Under the pieces are notes generated by a model that was not told the origin of the DNA, searched no databases, and was given only the letters and a program-made list of their open reading frames with translations. Made by a program: the position numbers and the translations under genes. DNA of 64,000 nucleotides. Origin: Lachnospiraceae bacterium G11. Its GTDB lineage: Bacteria > Bacillota > Clostridia > Lachnospirales > Lachnospiraceae. Of this stretch, positions 1 to 7,314 are shown piece by piece (position 1 is the stretch's first letter; each line of letters begins with the position of its first letter). The stretch covers positions 23,903 to 87,902 of the forward strand of contig FMWZ01000017.1 of assembly GCA_900103495.1 (NCBI GenBank), given 5' to 3'.

Positions 1-16
1 TTTAAAATGATTAAAG

Positions 17-131
17 AAAAGGAGTAGTTCTACTTAAAAAGTAGTATAAAAATGGTAAATTTGATTAGTTGAAATGAGCTAATCGATGATATATATTACT
101 CATAACAAAAGACAAAAAGCAGACGAAACTG
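17..131 (+). promoter_or_regulatory. Candidate structured leader RNA (copy A) before the P-II/Pot operon
   Basis: AT-rich non-coding leader with several complementary segments: a CTACT/AGTAG hairpin at 30-44, an alternative 9-bp pairing of 40-48 with 92-100 (one G-U), a 7-bp pairing of 22-28 with 95-101, and a hairpin 63-68/79-84 with a 10-nt loop. A GGAGTAG at 21-27 and an ATGGT at 52-56 recur in a related leader at 5639-5739. An intrinsic terminator follows directly. The mutually exclusive pairings plus terminator suggest a riboswitch or attenuator. I do not recognise a known class; ligand and mechanism are unknown. Confidence 0.55.
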
Positions 132-170
132 AGCAAGGGAGCTGTATTTATACAGTTCCCTTGCTTTTTT
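132..170 (+). terminator. Intrinsic terminator/attenuator after leader A
   Basis: A 15-bp stem (132-146 with 151-165, one G-U pair), TTTA loop and a run of Ts. It lies only 36 nt before the P-II start codon, so it can only control the downstream operon, as an attenuator would. Confidence 0.85.
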
Positions 171-206
171 CAAAAAAGAAACAAAAATCCCAGGGAGGAT
201 AAAAAC

Positions 207-557
207 ATGAAGGAACTAATGATAATAATCAGACCCGAAAAACTGGAAGCGGTAAAAGATGTTCTTGATAAGGTTCACTGCGGTGGAATGACTTTATCAA
301 CGGCTATGGGCTGCGGAACCCAAAAGGGAGCTTCCGAAGGAACTGTAAATGAGATTAAGGGTTTTAAAACTACGATAAACCTTCTTCCTAAGATTAAGGT
401 CGAGGTGGTTGTGGAAGATAAAGATGTTGAGGAAGTAATCATGAATATTCGTGAGACCTGCGCCACAGACCACGTGGGAGACGGAAAAATCTTCATAAGA
501 GATATTGAAGATGCAATCAGAATACGTACAGGCGAAAGAGGTGTCAAGGCACTTTAG
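207..557 (+). CDS. P-II family nitrogen regulatory protein
   Basis: The 116-residue protein has the P-II length and core: an N-terminal beta strand MKELMIIIRPEK, a T-loop region at about 37-55, the B-loop GDGKIF at 91-96 and the C-terminal RIRTGE at 105-110 that bind ATP/ADP and 2-oxoglutarate in this family. The position equivalent to uridylylated Tyr51 is not tyrosine, so UMP modification is unlikely. A strong GGGAGG site precedes the ATG. As first gene of an operon with an ABC importer and amine-oxidizing genes, it probably tunes that transporter or its partners to nitrogen status. The family call is firm; the target is inferred. Confidence 0.9.
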   Translation: MKELMIIIRPEKLEAVKDVLDKVHCGGMTLSTAMGCGTQKGASEGTVNEIKGFKTTINLLPKIKVEVVVEDKDVEEVIMNIRETCATDHVGDGKIFIRDIEDAIRIRTGERGVKAL

Positions 558-571
558 TCGGAGGAGTTCAA

Positions 572-1681
572 ATGGGAACAATCGTAGAATTATCAGGCGT
601 AAACAAGGTATATGGAACCAACCATGTAGTGAAGGATTTGAACATCACTGTCAACGAGGGTGAGTTCCTTACACTTCTTGGCTCATCCGGCTGTGGCAAA
701 ACCACCACCTTAAGAATGATAGCCGGATTTGAAGAGCCCACATCAGGTTCAATCAAGGTGGAGGGTGAATCCATAGAGGAGAAAGAACCCTTTGAAAGAA
801 ATGTTAATACTGTCTTTCAGACATATGCTCTTTTCCCACACAAAACCATTTTTGACAATATAGCCTACGGATTAAAGATGAAGAAGGTTCCAAAGGCGGA
901 GATTAAGGAACGAGTTCTGGAAATGATGGATATGGTTCAGCTTACGGGATTTGAAAACAGATATCCCAGTCAGCTGTCCGGAGGCCAGAAGCAAAGAGTG
1001 GCAATAGCAAGGGCACTAATTAACCGTCCAAGGGTTTTGCTGCTTGATGAGCCTCTGGGAGCTTTGGATCTGAAGCTCAGGAAGCAGATGCAGCTGGAAC
1101 TTAAGCGCCTTCAGAAGAAACTCAACATAACATTTATATATGTTACACATGATCAGGAAGAAGCACTGACCATGAGCGACAGAATAGCAATTATGCATGA
1201 CGGAGTTGTGGATCAGCTGGCCAGTCCTACAGATATTTATGAGAAGCCGGCCACCAGATTTGTGGCCACATTCATAGGTGAAACAAATACTTATGACGGC
1301 TGCGTAACAAGCATGAAAGACGGAATTGCAAACGTAACGCTTGAAAACGGAGCAGTAAAGGTAAAATGTGATGACAGCTTCTCAATTCTTGAATATGCAA
1401 CCATATCTGTCAGACCGGAGAAAATGCGCTTCGACAGTAAGCCTCATGAAGGCTTTGAACTGGTTGCGGTGGTTAAAGACTACATATATGTGGGTTCAAT
1501 CCTTAAATGCATTGTCTCTCTTCCAAACGGCAATGAATTAAAAATCGAGAGACTTGCGGGACAGGATTTGCCGGAAATCGGCAGCAGGATTTATCCATAT
1601 TGGAATCCTGAAGATGGTGTACTCATCCATAACGACAGTTATAAGATTTTCAAGGCCCTGGACGATATTAAACTCGCCTAG
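572..1681 (+). CDS. potA: Spermidine/putrescine-type ABC transporter ATP-binding protein
   Basis: A 369-residue ATPase of the PotA/CysA group. Walker A GSSGCGKTT is at 37-45, the signature LSGGQ at about 135-139, Walker B LLLDEP at about 156-161 and the switch histidine in THDQEEA near 195. The C-terminal 130 residues form a TOBE/MOP-like regulatory domain. It hydrolyses ATP at the cytoplasmic face to drive import through PotB/PotC. GGAGGAG precedes the ATG, 14 nt after the P-II gene. Substrate specificity cannot be read from this subunit; the operon suggests an amine or opine-like compound. Confidence 0.9.
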   Translation: MGTIVELSGVNKVYGTNHVVKDLNITVNEGEFLTLLGSSGCGKTTTLRMIAGFEEPTSGSIKVEGESIEEKEPFERNVNTVFQTYALFPHKTIFDNIAYGLKMKKVPKAEIKERVLEMMDMVQLTGFENRYPSQLSGGQKQRVAIARALINRPRVLLLDEPLGALDLKLRKQMQLELKRLQKKLNITFIYVTHDQEEALTMSDRIAIMHDGVVDQLASPTDIYEKPATRFVATFIGETNTYDGCVTSMKDGIANVTLENGAVKVKCDDSFSILEYATISVRPEKMRFDSKPHEGFELVAVVKDYIYVGSILKCIVSLPNGNELKIERLAGQDLPEIGSRIYPYWNPEDGVLIHNDSYKIFKALDDIKLA

Positions 1682-1695
1682 GAAAGGAGTTGCCT

Positions 1696-2574
1696 ATGGC
1701 AAAAAGAATATCAAATCATGAATTCAAATCTAACACGATGCCGGCAATTGTGACCGTGGGGCCTGTGGCGATACTTTCATTATTCCTGGTTGTGGCGCCA
1801 TTAGCTTTAGTGGCGATAATGAGTTTTTGCCAGACAGATGAGTTCTACAACGTGGTTTACAAGTTCACCGCCATCAACTACAGCAAGCTGCTGTCGCCGG
1901 ATTATATCAAAATATATGGGCAATCTCTTCTGATTGCGCTTATAACTACAGTGTTATGCGTTCTTATCGGATACCCCTTCGCATATGTGATAGCAAGGAC
2001 TAAGAGCCATAAGAAAAAACTGTTTTATATGCTGGTGATAATTCCCTTCTGGACCAACTCCTTAATAAGGATTTATGGCTGGAGAACCTTCCTTGGCAGC
2101 AGCGGCTGGTTAAACATGTTATTGCTGAATCTGGGATTGGTGGATGAACCTGTGGAGTTTTTGTATAAAACCGGCACTACGGTTCTTGGTATGGTTTATT
2201 GCTTCATTCCCTTTATGGTTCTTCCCTTATACACAGCCATAGAGAAACTGGATGGAAGCTTACTGGAGGCCTCAAGCGATTTGGGAGCCAAACCATATAA
2301 AACACTTTTTGAGGTTATTATTCCCCTTACATCCGGCGGTATCTTTTCAGGATGCATTATGGTGTTCATTCCATGCCTCGGATATTTCTTCGTTTCCAAC
2401 ATTCTTGGCGGAGGCAATACGGATATGATAGGAAACCTTATTGAAAGACAGTTCAAGAGTGCAAATAACTGGCCTTTAGGTGCGGCACTTTCCATCATTC
2501 TGATTCTGGTGACATTGATTCTTGTGAAAATATATCAGAATCTAGGTGGAGATATGGACAGTTTGGGAGTGTAG
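1696..2574 (+). CDS. potB: PotB-type ABC transporter permease
   Basis: Polytopic membrane protein of about 292 residues with six predicted helices and the MetI-type EAA loop (EASSDLGAKPYKTLFEVIIP) that contacts the ATPase. I chose the ATG at 1696 rather than the TTG six bases upstream because AAAGGAG at 1683-1689 is correctly spaced for it. It forms the transmembrane channel with PotC. Order and spacing match potABCD operons. Confidence 0.88.
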   Translation: MAKRISNHEFKSNTMPAIVTVGPVAILSLFLVVAPLALVAIMSFCQTDEFYNVVYKFTAINYSKLLSPDYIKIYGQSLLIALITTVLCVLIGYPFAYVIARTKSHKKKLFYMLVIIPFWTNSLIRIYGWRTFLGSSGWLNMLLLNLGLVDEPVEFLYKTGTTVLGMVYCFIPFMVLPLYTAIEKLDGSLLEASSDLGAKPYKTLFEVIIPLTSGGIFSGCIMVFIPCLGYFFVSNILGGGNTDMIGNLIERQFKSANNWPLGAALSIILILVTLILVKIYQNLGGDMDSLGV

Positions 2575-2578
2575 GCTT

Positions 2579-3385
2579 ATGAAAAAAGCAAGAAAAGAAA
2601 AAGCAAATAAAAGATTAAGCATTGTCTTTTGCTCAATGGTGTACCTGTTTTTATTCCTTCCCATTTTTGTGGTTATAGCAAACTCGTTTAATGCGACCAC
2701 CTCAAAGCCCTACTTAAGCTGGAAGGGATTCACCTTTGACTGGTATATAAAACTCTGGAGCAACTCAGCTCTTCTTGGTTCCTTTGGAAACACAATCTTT
2801 ATTGCGGTGGCAAGTACGGTGCTTTCCACAATAATCGGAACCCTGGGTGCAGTGGGCATCTACAGATATAAGTTCAAAGGAAAGGGAATTATTAACGGCC
2901 TTTTGTATATTCCTGTGGTTATTCCTGAAATTGTAATCGGCATCGCACTTTTGACCATTTTCTCAAACACAAATATTCCAAGAGGCATGTTGACATTGAT
3001 TCTATCTCATGTGAGCTTCAGTGTTCCCTATGTGATTTTCAATGTTCGGGCAAGACTTTCGGGATATGACAAATCAATAGAAGAGGCAAGTATGGATTTG
3101 GGCGCCAACAGGGTAGTGACTTTTTTCGAGATAACCCTGCCTGTGCTAGCTCCTGGTATCGCGGGTGGGGCTCTGTTGGCATTTACACTTTCCATAGATG
3201 ATGTAATTATCAGCTATTTCGTCAACGGACAGACGAAGACCTATCCATTGAAGGTAATGGAAAGCATTAAAAGCGGTGTCTCTCCGGATGTAAACGCTCT
3301 TTCAACATTGGTTCTGATTGGCACAATTGGGCTGGTGTTCCTTACACAAAGCGGAATTGGATCCGGTAAGCATAAAAAAATCTGA
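2579..3385 (+). CDS. potC: PotC-type ABC transporter permease
   Basis: 268-residue permease, second half of the import channel. It has six hydrophobic segments and an EAA loop (EASMDLGANRVVTFFEITLP). The start is the ATG at 2579, four bases after the potB stop; longer in-frame starts lie inside potB and lack a ribosome site. Close spacing implies translational coupling. Substrate is inferred from context only. Confidence 0.88.
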   Translation: MKKARKEKANKRLSIVFCSMVYLFLFLPIFVVIANSFNATTSKPYLSWKGFTFDWYIKLWSNSALLGSFGNTIFIAVASTVLSTIIGTLGAVGIYRYKFKGKGIINGLLYIPVVIPEIVIGIALLTIFSNTNIPRGMLTLILSHVSFSVPYVIFNVRARLSGYDKSIEEASMDLGANRVVTFFEITLPVLAPGIAGGALLAFTLSIDDVIISYFVNGQTKTYPLKVMESIKSGVSPDVNALSTLVLIGTIGLVFLTQSGIGSGKHKKI

Positions 3386-3412
3386 TATCAGATTTTCGAG
3401 GAGGAAACAAAT

Positions 3413-4474
3413 ATGAAAAAAAGAATTATGGCATTGTTAGCTTCGTTAGTCCTGGCGGCAGTTTCTGTCACAGGATGCGGAGCCGGAACAGATTCGAAGG
3501 CAGCCGGCGCAGGTGAGCTGAATCTGTTTGTATGGACAGAGTATCTTCCTGATTCTGTGGTTGAAAAATTCCAGAAAGAAACAGGTATTAAGGTAAATGT
3601 ATCAACCTACTCTTCCAACGAAGATATGCTTGCTAAAGTTAAATCAGAAACTGCAGGTGCATATGATGTGCTTAACCCCAGCGATTATATGGTTGCCCAG
3701 CTCATTTCACAGGATATGTTAAGAGAGTTGGATTTTGAAAAACTCCCTAACTTCTCACATATTGGCGAAAGCTATAAAAACCCTGCTTATGATCCCGGAA
3801 ACAAATACTCTGTTCCCTACATGGGTGGTGCAGGAGCGATTGTAGTCAATATGGCCAAGGTAGATATTGAAATTGACAGCTATGCAGATTTGTTTGACCC
3901 TGCACTGGAAGGTCAGCTGGTAGTTCTTGATGACTTCAGAGCTGTTATCGGTATGACTTCAAAGGCTTTGGGATATGACCTGAACGAGACAGATCCTGCT
4001 AAACTTGCTGAAGTTTCCGATAAGCTTCAGGAGTTAAAGAAGAATGTTGTGTTATATGATTCAGACTCACCCAAGAGTGCCTTGATTTCCGGAGACTGTT
4101 CTGCCGGAATGATCTGGAGCGCAGAGGTTGCGATGGCAATGGAGGAGGTGCCTTCAATTGAGGTGGTTTATCCTGAGGAAGGACCTTATCTTTTCTTTGA
4201 TAACTGGGTAGTAACAAAGGAATCTCCCAACTACGAAAACGCACTTAAGTGGATTGACTTTGTTATGGATCCTGAGAATATGGCTATGATTCTCGAAGAA
4301 TTCCCTTATCTTTGCGCAAACGTGGATGCCATAGAGATTATGGGAGATGAGTACAGCAACAACAAGGCAAAGAACCCTCCCGCAGATGCGATTTCAAGCG
4401 GAAGCTACGTAGAGAACCTTGACAGCAGTGTGCTTGATATTTACAGCGAAATGTGGACCAAGTTGAAAGAATAA
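3413..4474 (+). CDS. potD: PotD-type extracellular solute-binding lipoprotein
   Basis: 353-residue substrate-binding protein with a lipoprotein signal peptide ending in VTGC, so it is expected to be lipid-anchored outside the membrane. The mature part starts with LNLFVWTEYLPDSVVEKF and contains AYDVLNPSDYMVAQLI, both typical of the PotD/PotF family of polyamine-binding proteins. A GAGGAGG site precedes the ATG. It delivers ligand to PotBC. Homologues bind putrescine, spermidine, agmatine or opines; the ligand here is unknown, though the downstream enzymes suggest an amino-acid-derived amine. Confidence 0.88.
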   Translation: MKKRIMALLASLVLAAVSVTGCGAGTDSKAAGAGELNLFVWTEYLPDSVVEKFQKETGIKVNVSTYSSNEDMLAKVKSETAGAYDVLNPSDYMVAQLISQDMLRELDFEKLPNFSHIGESYKNPAYDPGNKYSVPYMGGAGAIVVNMAKVDIEIDSYADLFDPALEGQLVVLDDFRAVIGMTSKALGYDLNETDPAKLAEVSDKLQELKKNVVLYDSDSPKSALISGDCSAGMIWSAEVAMAMEEVPSIEVVYPEEGPYLFFDNWVVTKESPNYENALKWIDFVMDPENMAMILEEFPYLCANVDAIEIMGDEYSNNKAKNPPADAISSGSYVENLDSSVLDIYSEMWTKLKE

Positions 4475-4489
4475 GGCAGGGAAAGGACT

Positions 4490-5638
4490 ATGGCAATTGA
4501 TTTTTTGTATTTAAGCGAGAATGACATGATAGATGCCGGTGTCCTTGACGCCAAGGGATGCGTTGAGGCCATGCGGGACGTCATGAGCCTTTTTGGAAAA
4601 GGAGACTTTCTATTGGGCGGTCCCAAAAACGATGAGCACGGATTACAGGTTAACTTCCCGAAGGCTAAGGATATAGAAGGCTTTCCTTTGGATAATGGCC
4701 CTGACAGACGCTTTAATGCCATGCCTGCTTATTTGGGAGGAAGATTCCATATAGCAGGTCAGAAATGGTACGGCTCAAACCACGATAACATTAAGAAGGG
4801 TCTTCCCAGATCGATTCTTATGGCTACATTAAATGATGTGGATACCGGTGCCCCCATAGCTTATATGTCTGCCAATCTTTTAAGCGCCATGCGAACCGGA
4901 GCCATGCCTGCCATGGCTGCCACATATTTGGCCAATAAGGATTCAAAGGTATTATCGATACTTGGCCCCGGTGTTATCAACAGGTGTGCATTAATGTGCT
5001 ACATGGCGGTTTTGCCGGAGATAGAGAAGATAAAGATTAAGGGAAGCTCTCCCACATCAGCTTCCACTTTGGCACTTGCTGATTTTATAAGAGAGATGTA
5101 TCCGAGGGTGAAAGAGATTGAGATATGCGAAACTCTTGAGCAGGCATGTAAAGATGCTGATGTCGTGAGTGAAGCCATGTCCGTAACTCCCGATAAGGCA
5201 GAGGAGTTCCACCTTGATTGGTTTAAGAAAGGAGCGACCATCTTCAGCATGGGAAGTTTCCTTTACAGGAATTTTGACGAACTTGTTGGTACCACCATGG
5301 TGGTTGATAACTATGGAATGTACGACAAATACATGAACAACTTTATTGCCAGGGGACCTGTGGACGAACTTGGCAATAAGAGGGAGTGGGTTATTATGGG
5401 AATCCACTTCATCCATCTGGTAAGAGAAGGAAAGATTTCCAAGGAACAGGTTCTTAACCTGAGCGATATTGTAAATGGTAAATCTGCCGGAAGAATTTCC
5501 AAGGACGAAATCGTAATGTGCAGCAGCGGCGGAATGCCCATAGAAGATCTGGCATGGGGCTATGATTGTTACAGGAAGGCAGTGGAGCTTGGAATCGGAA
5601 CAAAACTAAACCTTTGGGATGAACCCTTCATGAAATAA
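4490..5638 (+). CDS. Ornithine cyclodeaminase/mu-crystallin family protein (copy 1)
   Basis: 382 residues with the family architecture: an N-terminal dimerisation/substrate part with QKWYGSN near 91-97 and SANLLSAMRTGA near 128-139, then a Rossmann domain with LGPGVINR at about 158-165. Family members are NAD(P)-dependent and include ornithine cyclodeaminase, alanine dehydrogenase and imine reductases. Database entries of this long subgroup are sometimes labelled tyramine oxidase subunit B; I have not verified that activity. It follows potD by 15 nt in the same operon and is paralogous to the gene at 5813. A role in processing the imported amine is inferred. Confidence 0.82.
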   Translation: MAIDFLYLSENDMIDAGVLDAKGCVEAMRDVMSLFGKGDFLLGGPKNDEHGLQVNFPKAKDIEGFPLDNGPDRRFNAMPAYLGGRFHIAGQKWYGSNHDNIKKGLPRSILMATLNDVDTGAPIAYMSANLLSAMRTGAMPAMAATYLANKDSKVLSILGPGVINRCALMCYMAVLPEIEKIKIKGSSPTSASTLALADFIREMYPRVKEIEICETLEQACKDADVVSEAMSVTPDKAEEFHLDWFKKGATIFSMGSFLYRNFDELVGTTMVVDNYGMYDKYMNNFIARGPVDELGNKREWVIMGIHFIHLVREGKISKEQVLNLSDIVNGKSAGRISKDEIVMCSSGGMPIEDLAWGYDCYRKAVELGIGTKLNLWDEPFMK

Positions 5639-5739
5639 CTACTTAAAAAGGAGTAGATAAACTACAAAATAAGTAGAAAGATGGTGTTTGTAAGTAATTG
5701 TAGAAGTACTTACCGAGGTGTAGATTATTAGCAAGAAGA
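5639..5739 (+). promoter_or_regulatory. Candidate structured leader RNA (copy B) before the second cyclodeaminase gene
   Basis: Begins at the stop codon of the preceding gene. Shared with leader A: CTACTTAAAAA, GGAGTAG (5650-5656), a CTAC/GTAG hairpin (5662-5676), ATGGT (5681-5685), then a hairpin 5690-5696/5707-5713 with a 10-nt loop, then a terminator. A second possible pairing joins 5657-5665 with 5720-5728 (one A-A mismatch). Stems keep position while their sequences differ, which suggests conserved RNA structure. No known class recognised. Confidence 0.55.
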
Positions 5740-5776
5740 AGCAAAAGGGCTATCTATTCAGTCCTTTTGCTTTTTT
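5740..5776 (+). terminator. Internal intrinsic terminator/attenuator after leader B
   Basis: 12-bp stem (5740-5751 with 5760-5771, one G-U pair) and a T run, located inside the operon between two paralogous genes. It resembles the terminator at 132-170 in sequence (AGCAA...TTGCT) and position. Confidence 0.85.
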
Positions 5777-5812
5777 ATTCCAACAAAAAGCAATTACGAA
5801 GGGAGCAGAAAA

Positions 5813-6946
5813 ATGAGCTATCCGGCAATCGATTTTATTTTTCTAAGTGAAGAAGACATGATTAAAGCCGGCGTTAAGAATATGCCGGCGTGTATAGACG
5901 CCATGGAAGAGGTGGTAAAGTGCCTGAATACAGGGGATTACGTTATGGGCGGAGAGAATCATAACTCTCATGGAAGCCAGGTTTCCTTTCCCAAATCCTC
6001 ACCATTTCCAAATATGCCATTGGATGAGGGTGATGACAGAAGATTTATGGCGATGCCGGCATACATAGGAGGCCCTTTCGATCTGATGGGCATGAAGTGG
6101 TACGGCTCTAATATGTCTAACAAGGGCTTGGGCTTACCAAGGTCAATCCTTACAGTAATGCTTAATGATAAAAACACAGGTGCTCCCCTGGCGCTTATGA
6201 GTGCAAACCTTCTAAGCGCATACAGAACAGGAGCCATCCCCGGGGTGGGAGCCAGATATCTGGCAAGAAAGGGAGCCAGGGTATGTGCAATCTGTGGCCC
6301 CGGTGTAATGGGTAAGACATCCCTTTCAGCCATCATGGCCACCTGTCCCGATATTGATACGGTAAAGGTTAAGGGACGAGGCAAAGCTTCTTTAAATAAG
6401 TTTTTGGAACATGTGAAGAATGAGTATCCAAATTTGAAGTCGGTAGAGGCAGTGGAAACCATAGAGGAGCTTGTGAGAGATTCCGATGTTATCTCTTTTG
6501 CAAACTCCGGAGGAACAGACCCATCCACCTATCCTTTCGTCAAGAAACAATGGATTAAGCCCGGAGCACTGATTATAGGCTTAAGTGCATTTGATATGGC
6601 GGCGAAAGAACTTAAATCATTATCACTGGTTGTAGACAATATCAAGTTATACGAAGCCTGGGCAGAGGAGTTTCCTTACCCATCATTTGGAGCCAACAAC
6701 ATCATCGGATCCAAGTTCACGGACATGGCTCACGATGGGCTTATAAAAATGGATGAAATAACGGATCTTGGTGACATCATCTTCGGAAAGAAACAAGGGC
6801 GAACCAGTGATGAGCAAATCATTGTTTTTTCCGTAGGAGGCATGCCGGTTGAAGATGTGGCATGGGGTAAGGTCTGTTATGAAAGAGCCAAGATTTTAGG
6901 CCTCGGAACGAAACTCAGATTGTGGGACAAACCGGATTTACATTAA
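5813..6946 (+). CDS. Ornithine cyclodeaminase/mu-crystallin family protein (copy 2)
   Basis: 377-residue paralogue of the gene at 4490, with the same landmarks: MKWYGSN, SANLLSAYRTGA and a Rossmann CGPGVMGK motif. It has its own leader and attenuator, so it may be expressed differently from copy 1. The paralogues could form a heteromer or act on different steps. A strong GAAGGGAG site precedes the ATG. Exact reaction unknown; NAD(P)-dependent imine or amino acid chemistry is the family expectation. Confidence 0.82.
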   Translation: MSYPAIDFIFLSEEDMIKAGVKNMPACIDAMEEVVKCLNTGDYVMGGENHNSHGSQVSFPKSSPFPNMPLDEGDDRRFMAMPAYIGGPFDLMGMKWYGSNMSNKGLGLPRSILTVMLNDKNTGAPLALMSANLLSAYRTGAIPGVGARYLARKGARVCAICGPGVMGKTSLSAIMATCPDIDTVKVKGRGKASLNKFLEHVKNEYPNLKSVEAVETIEELVRDSDVISFANSGGTDPSTYPFVKKQWIKPGALIIGLSAFDMAAKELKSLSLVVDNIKLYEAWAEEFPYPSFGANNIIGSKFTDMAHDGLIKMDEITDLGDIIFGKKQGRTSDEQIIVFSVGGMPVEDVAWGKVCYERAKILGLGTKLRLWDKPDLH

Positions 6947-6974
6947 TTAGTCCCACAGAAAAGGAGAAAAGGAT

Positions 6975-7301
6975 ATGTCAGAAAGAATAGCGGAACATCC
7001 AATACTCGGTGTTCAGGAGAAAGGCAAAATCGTAAGCTTCTCATTTGATGGGAAGACCATTGAAGGATATGAAGGAGAACCTATTGCGGCGGCACTTAAG
7101 GCAGCAAACGTAATGGTTCACAGATATACGCAAAAGGAGCATAAGCCCAGAGGAATCTTCTGTGCTATAGGCAGATGCACCGACTGTGTAATGATAGTGG
7201 ATGGCGTGCCCAATGTTCGAACCTGCATCACTCCCCTTAAAGAGGGAATGGTGGTTCAAACCCAGTACGGAGTATCGGGAAAACCGTTTGATGAGCAGTA
7301 G
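6975..7301 (+). CDS. (2Fe-2S)-binding small subunit, HcnA/opine-oxidase type
   Basis: 108-residue ferredoxin-like protein. Cysteines 63, 68, 71 and 84 (CX4CX2CX12C) match the plant-type 2Fe-2S pattern in HcnA and in the small subunits of opine oxidases and hydroxyproline dehydrogenases. GKTIEGYEGEPIAAAL at 27-42 is the usual N-terminal beta-grasp. It should pass electrons between the two flavoproteins encoded downstream. AAAGGAG precedes the ATG and the next gene follows after 13 nt. Confidence 0.88.
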   Translation: MSERIAEHPILGVQEKGKIVSFSFDGKTIEGYEGEPIAAALKAANVMVHRYTQKEHKPRGIFCAIGRCTDCVMIVDGVPNVRTCITPLKEGMVVQTQYGVSGKPFDEQ

Positions 7302-7314
7302 GAGGGCATGAGAA

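Noticed and set aside
5639..5776. T-box or purine riboswitch
   Set aside because: No AGGGUGGNACC T-box sequence and none of the conserved purine-aptamer junction bases.
5968..6528. Long minus-strand open frame (186 codons) within the second cyclodeaminase gene
   Set aside because: It is fully antisense to a conserved gene, has no ribosome site and no recognisable motif.
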